DNA of 64,000 nt from Agaricus subrufescens (taxonomy: Eukaryota > Basidiomycota > Agaricomycetes > Agaricales > Agaricaceae). The position numbers and the translations under genes were made by a program. Shown in pieces: positions 22,301 to 32,604 of this stretch. The notes below the pieces were generated by a model, which ran no database searches, was not told the origin of the DNA, and was given only the letters and a program-made list of their open reading frames with translations. The stretch covers positions 496,001 through 560,000 of the forward strand of contig CM057057.1 of assembly GCA_029945375.1 (NCBI GenBank). Reading direction: 5' to 3'. Numbering within the stretch: position 1 is the stretch's first letter; each line of letters begins with the position of its first letter.

Positions 22301-22763
22301 AACACTTTATCCTCTAGTTTCCCTTTCTCCACCTCCGACCGCCCCGACTCTAGCGTCACCTCCACTGCCGCCATCAAGACGCCCCGCATCACCACTCTCA
22401 CCAGCAGTGTTGGCTAACGGCCGACAGTTTTCCTTTGCGGTGCGCTACCACTCCTGAGACGGTTTTCGCAGAAAAACAAAAGGTCCCGCCTTGCGCACAA
22501 TCATTCCACCCTCTCTCTCTTCCCAGCCAACTTCATACACCAGCAACTCAACCTAACATATTCCTTTCCTTCCTCTCTTTTTCCTTCCAGCTTCCGTGTT
22601 TCGCCTGGCAGTCTCAGGACATCGCCCTCTCAAACGGTGGGGGCATCAGCATTCCCACGACAGACGTAATTGTGAGCAATGGTGACGCTTTAGTAGGCCC
22701 TCTGCCTTCATTTTACACAACCCACGATGTACTGACGGTTCTGTGGCAGGCGGTAATTCTTCT

Positions 22764-23514
22764 ATGGCCGGAGGGTCCCCTCTTGAAGACCCTTCGAGAG
22801 ATAGAAATGGCGATGCTCCCAGAAGAGGCTCGAGGAGCCGGAGCCCAAGGCGCAACGGCGACGATAGAGGGTAAGATCCCCCTCCTCTCGCCACGCCTAC
22901 GACACTCATCACCGCCAAAAGTCGCGTAAAAGGCGGCAGTCACAATCCAGGCAACAACTTGCACGTTTCTAGTTTGAGCCACAAGTCAGCGCTTCAGCAC
23001 CCACGATCTCGAGGCTGCCTTTGCCAAAGTCGATCGGGTGCGTTTTCATCCCCATTATTTCCTTTCAATCTGTGTCTTCGTACCCTTTTCCCTGACGTTG
23101 CAATCAACGAATCTCATGGTTTCGGTTTCGTGACAATGGAAACCGCTGAGGAAGTTGATGCCGCTATCACTGCTCTGAATGCCATTGACTCATCTTATGG
23201 GTAAGGTCATGAATGTCGAAAGGGTCCGTGTTGTTGATCACTCTGCTGTGCTTTTGGCTGACTTTTTACTCACAGACTCGTCGTGGTCGTTCCAGGACAC
23301 CTATTCCTGGCAGAAATTACGGTCCTCCCAAGAGAAATGATTGTACGTCGTCATTTTTTTTTCTTCCAGGTCACGCGTTGACACGCGATATTTCTACCTA
23401 GTCGAGCGTCCCTATGATAGTTGCTACGCTCGCGACTATGACGACTGAAGGCGGGGAGGGGGAGGAGGCCGCTATGACAACTATCGTGGTGGTAGCGGCA
23501 GTGGCAGGGACTAA
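22764..23514 (+). pseudogene. Broken SR-type RRM RNA-binding protein gene
   Basis: A possible start at 22764 opens into an Arg/Ser-rich stretch (RRGSRSRSPRRNGDDR) and then, in another frame, NPGNNLHVSSLSHK, which resembles an RNP2 motif. STHDLEAAFAKV and HGFGFVTMETAEE (RNP1) follow in further frames, then RRGRSRTPIPGRNYGPPKR and a Gly-rich tail. The order matches Tra2-like SR proteins with one RRM. Reading it needs at least three frame corrections, and a TGA at 23446-23448 sits where the tail should continue with Arg, followed by an in-frame Gly/Arg segment ending at 23512-23514. Around 22990 an 8-base insertion with TCAGC repeats breaks the frame. I therefore call it a pseudogene, but assembly errors or unusual splicing are not excluded. 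Confidence 0.65.
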
Positions 23515-24073
23515 GAGTGCTCCCGGAACTACGCAATCGCGATCGTGGCTAGGGAGATGGCGGCGGTGATTATGATCGTGGGCGATGTGATGATAGAAGG
23601 TGTTGATACAATTGGTTGGTGATCCGACTTTGAGATCGCTTTTTCTTCTTTTAACCTACTCTATCTACGTGTTGGTAGATAGTTTCCTTTCTACGAGCGA
23701 TATGGGTGTTGATTCTTTTTTTTTCATCTTTGGCGTTTGAACATTTTCTCTTTCGTTGTGTTTTAACTTTGGCGGTTGTAGTCACTTTTTCTTTTTTTTT
23801 GTAGGGATGCAATATCAGTATACTTGCTGACCGTTTTTTCTTCGTGTGGTTGTTGAGCTTGGACTGAGAGCTATCATTAAAGTCGGATGAGGCTAATATC
23901 TAAGTACATGGAATGTGGTTTTAATACACGATGGTGAAGCATAAAACATTGGATGTGAAGTAGGTATACAGATTGATAAAGGGTATAAGGGAGGTAGACC
24001 AGCGCACCAAATAAAAAATAGATAAAAAATAAACAATAAAAAATATAAAAGTAAGGGAGGAAGTGTTTGTTGA
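23515..24073. other. Intergenic, T-rich
   Basis: T-rich sequence that looks like the old 3' UTR of the SR/RRM gene, followed by an A-rich run near 24010-24050. No gene is visible. Confidence 0.4.
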
Positions 24074-25055
24074 TTAGATGTCTATGAAGGTTTCGAGGAT
24101 GCATAAGCAGAATTCTATCAATTTTCTCAGAAATGTAGTAGGGTTACTCGTTTCTTCGTTCTGGTCTAAGTTGACATGTTTGGTTTGAGGAGATCCATGA
24201 ACTGGCAAAGAAATTGATAGTGATTCATGATCATGTCGAGAGATTGTGGAAGGAGAGCGTGGACCTGAGTCGAGCGGAATGTCACCACTATGCAATGGCA
24301 CCAATGGCAGATGAGTGCGAGTGATGCGAAGTTGGTGTAACAGCGATAAAATAGAAGGATATTGCGTTTCGTTGAAGGCCCCACCGGGTGAGGGGCGTCT
24401 GAAAAGGTGTCGTGTGTAGGCAGGATTAGCAGTTGTATTGATACCGTGAGAGGCTGGTGCCCGTGGTTTCGATGGCGGTACCAACGATGGATTCTGTGGG
24501 AGTATGGGCGTCAAATTTGGAACCAGTAAGGGCAGGTCGGCTAGCGACAATACTGGTATATATGATGAACCAGTACTATCTGGCTTGGGGTCGTGAAAAG
24601 AGGTTGGATAACCGGATAGGTAGATCAATGGATGATTATCCGGGTGGGGATGTGTCCTGGGACAACCACAACGAGCACAGTTGCTACAATGAGATGTTGT
24701 ATCCCCGTGACTATGGGGTGGCATATGGCCAGGTCTGTCAGGGGGCGGGAACGAATGTCTACGGGTGGTATTTCTCCGAGGACCTGTTGAAAATTGAAAT
24801 TGGAAAATACACTAAGGTGCCAGGTCCATACCCAAATAATCCGGTGGGAAATATTGGTTAATTATCGTCACTTGGCCCCCCCCTCTATTATCTTTCGGTG
24901 GCAATAGTAAGTTTGTGTCACAATACTCGAGGTTGAGTGAAATACTCACGCACATATGTTACCTTATTGTCTTGACCAGTCACTTGAACTGAATTATTTT
25001 CGTAGTATCTATTCAGATCGGCTCCATAGATTTGGTGCTCTTGAATTGCCTCCAT
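24074..25055 (-). CDS. Hypothetical protein, no recognised domain
   Basis: A start at 25055 gives a 31-codon exon (25055-24963) beginning MEAIQEHQIYGADLNRYY and ending in a clean donor (AAG|GTAACA). A long open frame at about 24780-24074 follows; it is rich in Pro, His, Ser and Thr with a short Cys cluster (CSNCARCGC) and ends at 24074. How the two join is unclear: a run of eight C on the plus strand near 24876 interrupts the frames and may be a sequencing error or a real lesion. I do not recognise the protein. It sits between the broken SR/RRM gene and F-box C. It could be an orphan gene or chance ORFs. Confidence 0.35.
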
Positions 25056-25499
25056 GAACACAATCTGGATATTGATGTTGTGCTGGGTTCGTTGAGGTAG
25101 GGGAAGGAAACGTGGATGTTTATAAAGTGGAGTTTGGGTTGGTACCAGGGCACTGGACTGTGGAGGACGTGACCAAGTGCGACCGGGCTAGTACCGCTTT
25201 GGCACCAAAAATATGGGAACATCGATCGCACTGCCCCGCCACGTGTGATGGGAGTATGTCAGTGATAATTGTCACACTCGTGACTGCGAAGAAGACTGAG
25301 AGGACTCTAAGTTGGTTTCAAGTCGTTGCACTTGCATAAAGGCCTGCATGTGGTCAGCCTGTTGGCATCACAGAAAAGTCCACCCATCAAACTTTTACAA
25401 TGACGACATCTACTTTTTGAAAATTCGATCTGCAATCGCATCGGCCATAGTCAATTATCATTATTCCAATTACATATCACAATCGTCACTGTTTGTAAT

Positions 25500-26806
25500 C
25501 TAGGGACCCGCGTTGGAAGTCACCAAATCATCTGCCGTTAAGGTGTTCACCTGCAGACGGGAAGTGATTTGAAGGCCTGATTCGTCTCTCGTGAAAGCTT
25601 CGCGACTCAAAGTCTTTTTAAAAGCACTGCTGGTTACGTTGATCAAAATATTGCTTGAGGTTAGAAGAGGCCATGTGTGGCGACCACCTAAATGTCCTTC
25701 ATATATGCACGAGAGCAATTGCACGTATGAGGACTCATAATTAGCAGCCGTGGTGTAACATTCCCTCCGGTCATCGACCCTCAGTGAGAATGACTTTACA
25801 GGGCATGGGGATGGTAGATCAAAGAAGACGGAGCGCACGAAGTTTTCCGCGGATGCAAGTGTGTCAGTGCTGGCGATGGAACATCCCACAAGGTGTATGC
25901 TCAGACGTTGGAGCGCCGTCAGCTTTGAAATCGCAGAAGCCGGCACGTATGATGGTGGTGTAGCTACAATATGACTATCAGCGGTAAACAGGCGAGGATA
26001 AACGACGACTTACTGGAAGACTTGATGCAGAGCCTCAGGTCCTCAAGTTGAGGGGCTAGGAAACCAACTAAGGTGTCGACATACGGAACAATTCTAGATC
26101 CTATCCAGTCATAGACCTCCATATAGTCTAGATTAAGTTCAACAACATATCGAAGCAGGTCAACTGCCAGCTCTCTGTATTGCAGGAAAAATGTGGCCAT
26201 CTGCTGAACGGAAGAATTACCGTACAAAACCAAGGACGTGAGGGAGCATTGATAGGACACAAGCTCCACCGGTTCCCGTGGTGCAACGATGGACTCAACG
26301 CAATGGAGAGTGAGGCGAGAGGCAATAGATGTGCCATGGAGAAGCATCCAGGATGGAAGAGGTGAACGGGCGGAGACCTCTAAAGAAAGGAACGAGGGAC
26401 GTTCGAAGACAGCACGAAATGCGTTGATGGTGTTGGGGGACACACGTTTCCATTGGATACGCGTGTCGAGAAGTAATAGACATTTCACCTTGTTCGCATG
26501 GGTGAGGAACTTGGTGAAATGTTCCGTGATATCACGTTCATAGTTGGGAGGGGTAGAGGAGCATGACCGGTGGGCGACACGGAGCACCTCTATACAGGGA
26601 ACTAAGTGAGCATGTTTCTCCAGGTCGGGAATGTCGGTACTGAAAGGGTCGAGTGTGACGGACTCGAAAAGTGCTTGCCGGTAGCGCAATTTCCATCGAT
26701 GGCAAACGAGGGTGGCATCTTTGATGCTCATCATGCCAAGCGCAATGGCAAGATTTGCAATATGTTCGGTAACCTCGACAGGAAGGCGGTTAGGGAAGGA
26801 AGACAT
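25500..26806 (-). CDS. F-box protein C (minus member of divergent pair 3)
   Basis: Two exons, 26806-26014 and 25963-25500, give 418 residues. The start MSSFPNRLPVEVTEHIANLA and LVCHRWKLRYRQALF form the F-box. It is an older paralogue of A1/A2: exon 1 is again 793 nt, and SSTPPNYERDI, LPSWMLLHG, YQCSLTSLVLYGN and FLAPQLEDL are conserved, but overall it is clearly more diverged. The last residues are DLVTSNAGP. An SCF adaptor role is inferred. It faces F-box D1 across 169 bp. The stretch 25056-25499 on its 3' side shows no gene. Confidence 0.83.
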
Positions 26807-26975
26807 GGGCGCTGACTCGTACCGCGCTACAACATGACTCTCAGCTTTTATGTTAACGCGTGTTTGTGGGAATTTTTGGAATAACACATGTATCATGACC
26901 TAAATTGGATTAACGCGTTATCACGACAACTCCTCTTTCCTGAAATTTTACGCAAATTTGCTGCTTGAAACCACC
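26807..26975. promoter_or_regulatory. Bidirectional spacer between F-box C and D1
   Basis: This 169-bp spacer is diverged from the other two in most positions but keeps AAATTGGATTAACGCGTTAT (26902-26921) followed by CACGA, and TTACGCAAATTTGCT (26948-26962), at nearly the same distance from the plus-strand start. Retention of just these blocks across diverged pairs is the best evidence that they are regulatory. Confidence 0.6.
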
Positions 26976-28537
26976 ATGGCGACCACGTTTCTTGATCTGC
27001 CGGATGAACTGATTTTGCATATAGTAGAGTTGCTGGTGAGCAGCGCTCTTCATGCATCCTTCTTGAGGCTTAGAGTTAGCAGGATCGACGTCAACAATAT
27101 GAAATACGCCTCGTCGCAAAACGTATTGATCATTGTATCTCACCGATTCTGTTTGCAACGGTGCGCTCCTATGGCCCAAGTTTACGAGGACCAGCGCGCG
27201 ATGTAATGTTTTCGGAGAACTTGAGTCATGGGAAAGAGCTGGTCTTCAGCCGTTGTACGAAGAAGATGATTTTTTTCATTTCCACCCATCCTTCCTACCG
27301 CGAGCTTCCATGGCTACGGCTGATAAATGGTTTGATCCCGACATTGACAAACTTGCATACCTTAGAGTGAGTGGTGTCTGAACCCAGGATGGAGCTAGTC
27401 TCAACCAGATTAGATGGACATACTGGCCACTCAAGCATCCAGTATCAGATCTGGTCATGGACGCATTCAGCGCCTTTGGATCCCTCCCTAACTTTCGAGA
27501 GTTGAAAGTCCTCGTTGTCGTCACACATCCATTTCCTGCATTCAACTTCAAATCATTTTCCAACCTGTCTTCCCTCTCAATAATTTGGAAACTCAAGTTG
27601 AACGTCAACGGGGATTTCATCAGTGACGTTGCGGATCTCCTCGGACGATGTCCGGATTTGGAGTGCTTTACGTTCTGCATTCCACGCCCTTATCACCCTC
27701 CTGACGCTCCCTTTCTCTCCCATATTTTCGCCGGTCTCCCTTCTACCACACGTCTCAAGCTGAGGTTGCTGGACGTCACTGGCCTCCGTGTTTCTGCAGA
27801 TGACTTTCGTGTCCATTTGTACCTACCTCGCTTGAAGATACTGCGACTAATGTTCAACCGCGAATCGGATTCACCCCACCAGAACAGTCAAATATGTCAG
27901 CTCCTACTCGACAACTCTATACATCTTGATGAATTCGCCATTGATACCACACATCCCACTAGTGTTCTCGACTATCTCTCATCCTATTCCGGCCTTCACC
28001 GCCTTATGTTCAAGTCACGGCACTCTGCGGCTGATACTCCTGAGAGTGTTCATCGGTTCTTCTCATCAGTTCTTCCTCGTCACAGCTCTACACTACGTGA
28101 GCTAGAACTCGGGTGGTCAATAGACACACCCTGGACAGGTTTGATTGCACCAGATGATATTGCTCAAATCAGGAGATGTCAGCAACTCACAGTGCTGCGT
28201 TGTTACGTTACGGTGTCTATTGGACCGACAGAATGCACAGATACGGTGGTGGTGAGTGACATGTCCGTCCACTTCTTGATGCCTGCTTATGATGGTATGA
28301 AAGCGGATGTGGCTGGAAACCACCAGGGAACTTCCACGGTTACGATATTTATCTCTCCTCCCCACTTGTCGGTGTCAGCCGCCACTCCGGGATGGTGAAT
28401 TTTACTACGACTCTTCAACCATTTTCGAGGCGGAAGAGGCCATTCAAAATTTTGCTCAAGCGGCAGTGGATAATTCCACGGCCGGCTCACCCGTCCCATT
28501 CAACATAAAGGTAGGTTCGCCTACCTACGGGCCATAG
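26976..28537 (+). CDS. F-box protein D1 (plus member of divergent pair 3)
   Basis: Four exons (26976-27035, 27083-27366, 27414-28251, 28304-28537) give 471 residues. Exon 1 codes MATTFLDLPDELILHIVELL; exon 2 begins DRRQQYEIRLVAKRID and holds HGKELVFSRCTKK; exon 3 holds RPYHPPDAP and LLDVTGLRVSADDF; exon 4 ends VGSPTYGP. It is a diverged paralogue of B1/B2 with the same intron positions and phases. It has a nearly identical tandem neighbour, D2. The products probably recruit proteins to an SCF ligase, but no substrate-binding domain can be named. Confidence 0.83.
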
Positions 28538-28726
28538 CGGTTTTGTCATATTGCCGAAGTTTATTCAATCAATATTCAATTCCATTACTCTAACATTCAG
28601 CTTTGATGTCAACGTGTGTCTGTGTGAATTTTTTGGAATAACACATGTGTCTTGACTTAAATAGGATTAACCTGTTATCACTCCTCTTCCCTGAAATATT
28701 ACGCAAATCTGCCATTCAAAACAAAC
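28538..28726 (+). promoter_or_regulatory. Promoter region of F-box D2
   Basis: This 189-bp stretch contains AGGATTAACCTGTTATCAC (28663-28681) and TTACGCAAATCTGCC (28699-28713), the same elements as in the pair spacers, although D2 has no minus-strand partner here. The left part matches the spacer of the C/D1 pair (ATAACACATGT), so the spacer was probably copied with D2. Confidence 0.5.
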
Positions 28727-30287
28727 ATGGCGACCACGTTTCTTGATCTGCCGGATGAACTGATTTTGCATGTAGCAGAGTTGCTGGTGAGTAGCGCTCT
28801 CCACGCGTCCCTCTTAAAGCTCAAATTTAGCAGGATCGAAGTGAGCAATATGAAATACGCCTCGTCGCAAAACGCATCGATCATTGCATCTCACCAATTC
28901 TGTTTGCAACACTGCGCTCCTATGGCCCAAGTTTACGAGGACCAGCGCGCGATGTCATGTTTTCGGAGAGCTTGAGTCATGGGAAGGAGCTGGTCTTTAG
29001 TCGTTGTACGAAGAAGATGACCATTTTCATTTCCGATTTCTATTCTTTCGATCACGAGCTTCCATGGCTACGGCTGATGAACCAGTTGATCCCGACATTG
29101 ACAAATTTGCATACATTAGAGTGAGTGATGTCTAAACCCTGGATGCAGTTAGTCTAAACCAGATTAGATGGTCGTACTGGCCACCCAAGCATCCATTATC
29201 AGATCTAATCATGAACACATTCAGTGCCTTTGGATCCCTCCCTAACCTCCGAGAGTTGAATGTCCTCGTTGTCGCCACACATCCATTTCTTGCATTCAAC
29301 CTCAAATCATTTTCCAACCTGTCTTCTCTCTCAATAATTTGGGAACTTAAGTTGAACGTTAACGGGGATTTCATCAGTGACGTTGCGGATCTCCTCGGAC
29401 GATGTCCGGATTTGGAGTGCTTTACGTTCTGCATTCCACGCCCTTATCACCCTCCTGACGTTCCCTCTCTCTCCCATATTTTCGCCGGTCTCCCTTCTAA
29501 CACACGTCTCAAGCTGAGGTTGCTGGACGTCACTGGCCTCCGTGTTTCTGCAGATGACTTTCGTGTCCATTTGTACCTACCTCGCTTGAAGATACTGCGA
29601 CTAATGTTCAACTGCGAATCGGATTCACCCCACCAGAACAGTCAAATATGCCAGCTCCTACTCGACAACTCTATACATCTTGATGAATTCGCCATTGATA
29701 CCACACATCCCACTAGTGTTCTCGACTATCTCTCATCCTATTCCGGCCTTCATCGCCTCGAGTTCAAGTCACGGTACTCTGGGGCTGATGCTCCTGAGAG
29801 TGTTCATCGGTTCTTCTCATCAGTTCTTCCTCTTCACAGCTCTACACTACGTGAGCTAGAACTCGGGTGGTCAATAGACACACCCTGGACAGGTTTGATT
29901 GCACCAGAGGATATTGCTCAAATCAAGAGATGTCAGCAGCTCACAGTGCTGCGTTGTTACGTTACGGTGTCTATTGGACCGACAGAATGTACAGATACGG
30001 TGGTGGTGAGTGACATGTCCGTCCACTTCTTGATGCCTGCTTATGATGGAAAGCGGATGTGGCTGGAAACCACCAGGGAACTTCCACGGTTACGATATTT
30101 GTCTCTCCTCCCCACTTGTCGGTGTCAGCCGCCACTCCGGGATGGTGAATTTTACTACGACTCTTCAACCATTTTCGAGGCGGAAGAGACCATTCAAAAA
30201 TTTGCTCAAGCGGCAGTGGATAATTCCACGGCCGGCTCACCCGTCCCATTCAACATAAAGGTAGGTTCGCCTACCTATGGACCATAG
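28727..30287 (+). CDS. F-box protein D2 (tandem copy of D1)
   Basis: Four exons (28727-28786, 28834-29120, 29168-30005, 30054-30287) give 472 residues, almost identical to D1 apart from one extra codon in exon 2 and scattered substitutions. The last intron is 48 nt, 4 nt shorter than in D1; it is a multiple of three and has no in-frame stop, so an unspliced transcript would simply add 16 residues. It carries the same F-box start and family blocks as D1. Confidence 0.83.
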
Positions 30288-31436
30288 CAGTTTTGTCCTG
30301 TTGCCGAAGTTTTATTCAATCAATTTTCAACTCGTTTACTCTCACACTTATGTATGTTATTATTCGCAACATTTCCTTGGCCATGCAAGTCCAATACATG
30401 CTGTTTACATCATGGCGTCACCAGTCACTAGATGTCGACTTCTGTGCGACGTAAGATGTAGGGTGTTTACTCGTCCAACAACGGCGATGTCCAAGCTAAC
30501 CTAACATAAGATGTGGTTATTTTCAACAATCTACTCAACCCCAGATTTACCGACCAGCACGAAAAACGGTGGTGCTTTCGAGTCGTTGCAGGCAGATTGG
30601 CAAGGAAGCCAGCGTCGAGATGGCTGATCGGCTATGCCCGATACGACCGATCACTATCCCTACTTTGGTACGCGCACTCGCCTCTTCTCGACCGCTATTC
30701 TCGCAGAGCAATGTTTAACACGAGCATAGCCTCCGGGCAACGACTTAGCACCCCCAAGACCCTTCAAGAAACTGAATAGGAACGGCGACTGCTCAGTACT
30801 CACCATCGGACCCACCTCCCCATGCACGATTGCAGCATCGGCCTTCCTTTCTGCTGCCTAGGGCATAGAAGAGGCAATGCTATTCTCCTCTTTGAAGAGG
30901 AAAATGAGGAAATTACAGTTGAGGCATACGAGTACACACTTTCATCTCCTTCCCTTTCGTGTGAACCAATGCCCTGTAAGATATTGACATGTTTAAGGGC
31001 AGCGAAATCTAGCCTGGCTTCATATGAGTCATAGCTCACGCGTTATCTCTTGAATGACACACCCGGTCTCGGTATTAAATCCACTCTCCTTTCGGCCACA
31101 TAACTAACAAAATGCTGACCGCTGCAATAAAGCGGGTTAGCCCCAAGTCTCTCACCCCCAGGGAGATAACACAAGACCTCTTAGACTCAGATTCAGTTGA
31201 GTGTACCTTATTCGCATATTTCTTTCTTAAAAGTGAAATTCAATGAGTCAGCTACTGTTGCTCAATCTGGGGGATAGCAACGACTGCAGTCACAACTATG
31301 ATTAACAAAGATGGTCGTTCGGCGGCAGTTCGCGTTCGTGTTGCAATCAAGAATAAGAAGTGTCGCCTGAATAGGACTATCTAGACCATACCAATCTGGT
31401 ACCTTAAGGCCAGCCTCACTCGTTTTTTACATCAAA
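30288..31436. other. Intergenic, no gene recognised
   Basis: No coding segment that I recognise. A short open frame at 30513-30779 has no family signature. The right end leads into the decayed F-box copy. Confidence 0.4.
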
Positions 31437-32277
31437 TTGGATGCTCTTCCTTATGCTCCTTTTCTGGCCCACATTTCTGCTGAATTCCCATCTACTATGT
31501 ATCACAAGCTCAGGAAGCTAGAGGTGATGACTGGGCTTCGTGTTTCGGCTGATGACTTTCACGCCCACTTGCGTCATTTGCTTTCTCCGAAGGTGCTGCG
31601 GTTGACGTTCAATCGCAATATAAATCCACCTCGACAGAACAGCCAAACTTGTTAGGTTCTATTTGACAACTCAATGCATCTTCAAGAGCTCACCTTTGAT
31701 ATCACACACCCCACCAATGTTCTCGACTGTCTCTGGCGATATTTTGGCCTGGTATACCTTGAGTTTCAACCACATATCTCTGGAGTTACTTATCCTACAA
31801 GTATGCATCGGTCCGTCTCCACAGCGCTACGTTACAGGTTCTGAACCTGGAACGGTCGGTTGAGACCCTGTGGACAAGAGAGATTGCGCCGAGTCATCCT
31901 GCTCTATTTCTTAGATGTTATCAGCCAAGATGCTTGTGTCACGGTGACCGTTGGACCCACGGGACGCGCAGACAAAGCGTTGATAAGTGATTGTATGTTT
32001 TATTTTTATTTGTGCTTTTTGATAACCGCGGAAAGCGAATATGGCTAGAAGTTGCCATGAAACATCCACAGTTGCATATTTTAATTATCTTCACGACTTG
32101 TCGGTACCAACCACCGCTTGGATAGGGAAGACTATATTATTATTTAGAGCCATGCGTGAGGGTGGTGAGATGGAGAAATCGATGATAGAGATTTCCCAGG
32201 CTGCGGTGGCGAAGTACAGAGTCGGAACAGGCGTCTCGTTCCAGATAACAGTCGACACGCCTACTATGGGACCGTGA
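31437..32277 (+). pseudogene. Decayed F-box gene E (type B/D, exons 3-4)
   Basis: Family blocks survive in pieces: LPYAPFLAHISAEFPST, GLRVSADDFHAHLRHLL, SLKVL-like SPKVLRLTFNR and a terminal exon with SQAAVAKYRVGTGVSFQI and DTPTMGP. In-frame stops (for example TAG at 31653-31655) and frameshifts interrupt it, and no F-box exon is left. It is clearly older than the other broken copies. It lies directly upstream of coatomer delta and corresponds in position to pseudogene F in the next duplicated unit. Confidence 0.75.
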
Positions 32278-32604
32278 TGCCGATGTCTGTCGTCAGAGCT
32301 CCGTTATTCGACCATCAATCGGAGCCGGAACCGGGCAGTATAAGGCGCAAAGCCATGATAATGAGTGCTGAGACGCTAAATATTGAACCATAGAGTCCTG
32401 GGAACAGGCTGTGATTTGCAGTACTTAAGTCAACGCCAATCTAGAGAGGTAAGATAAAGAAAGACCCATATAAGCATCACGTGATTGAATAGAAAACGTC
32501 TGCCCTAAAGAGGAAACCAATGACACGTACAGACACTAATGGACTTGGATTATCATTTATCAGTTCTTTAGGATTTCAGGAGCTCGCCATCGTGAACAGT
32601 TACC

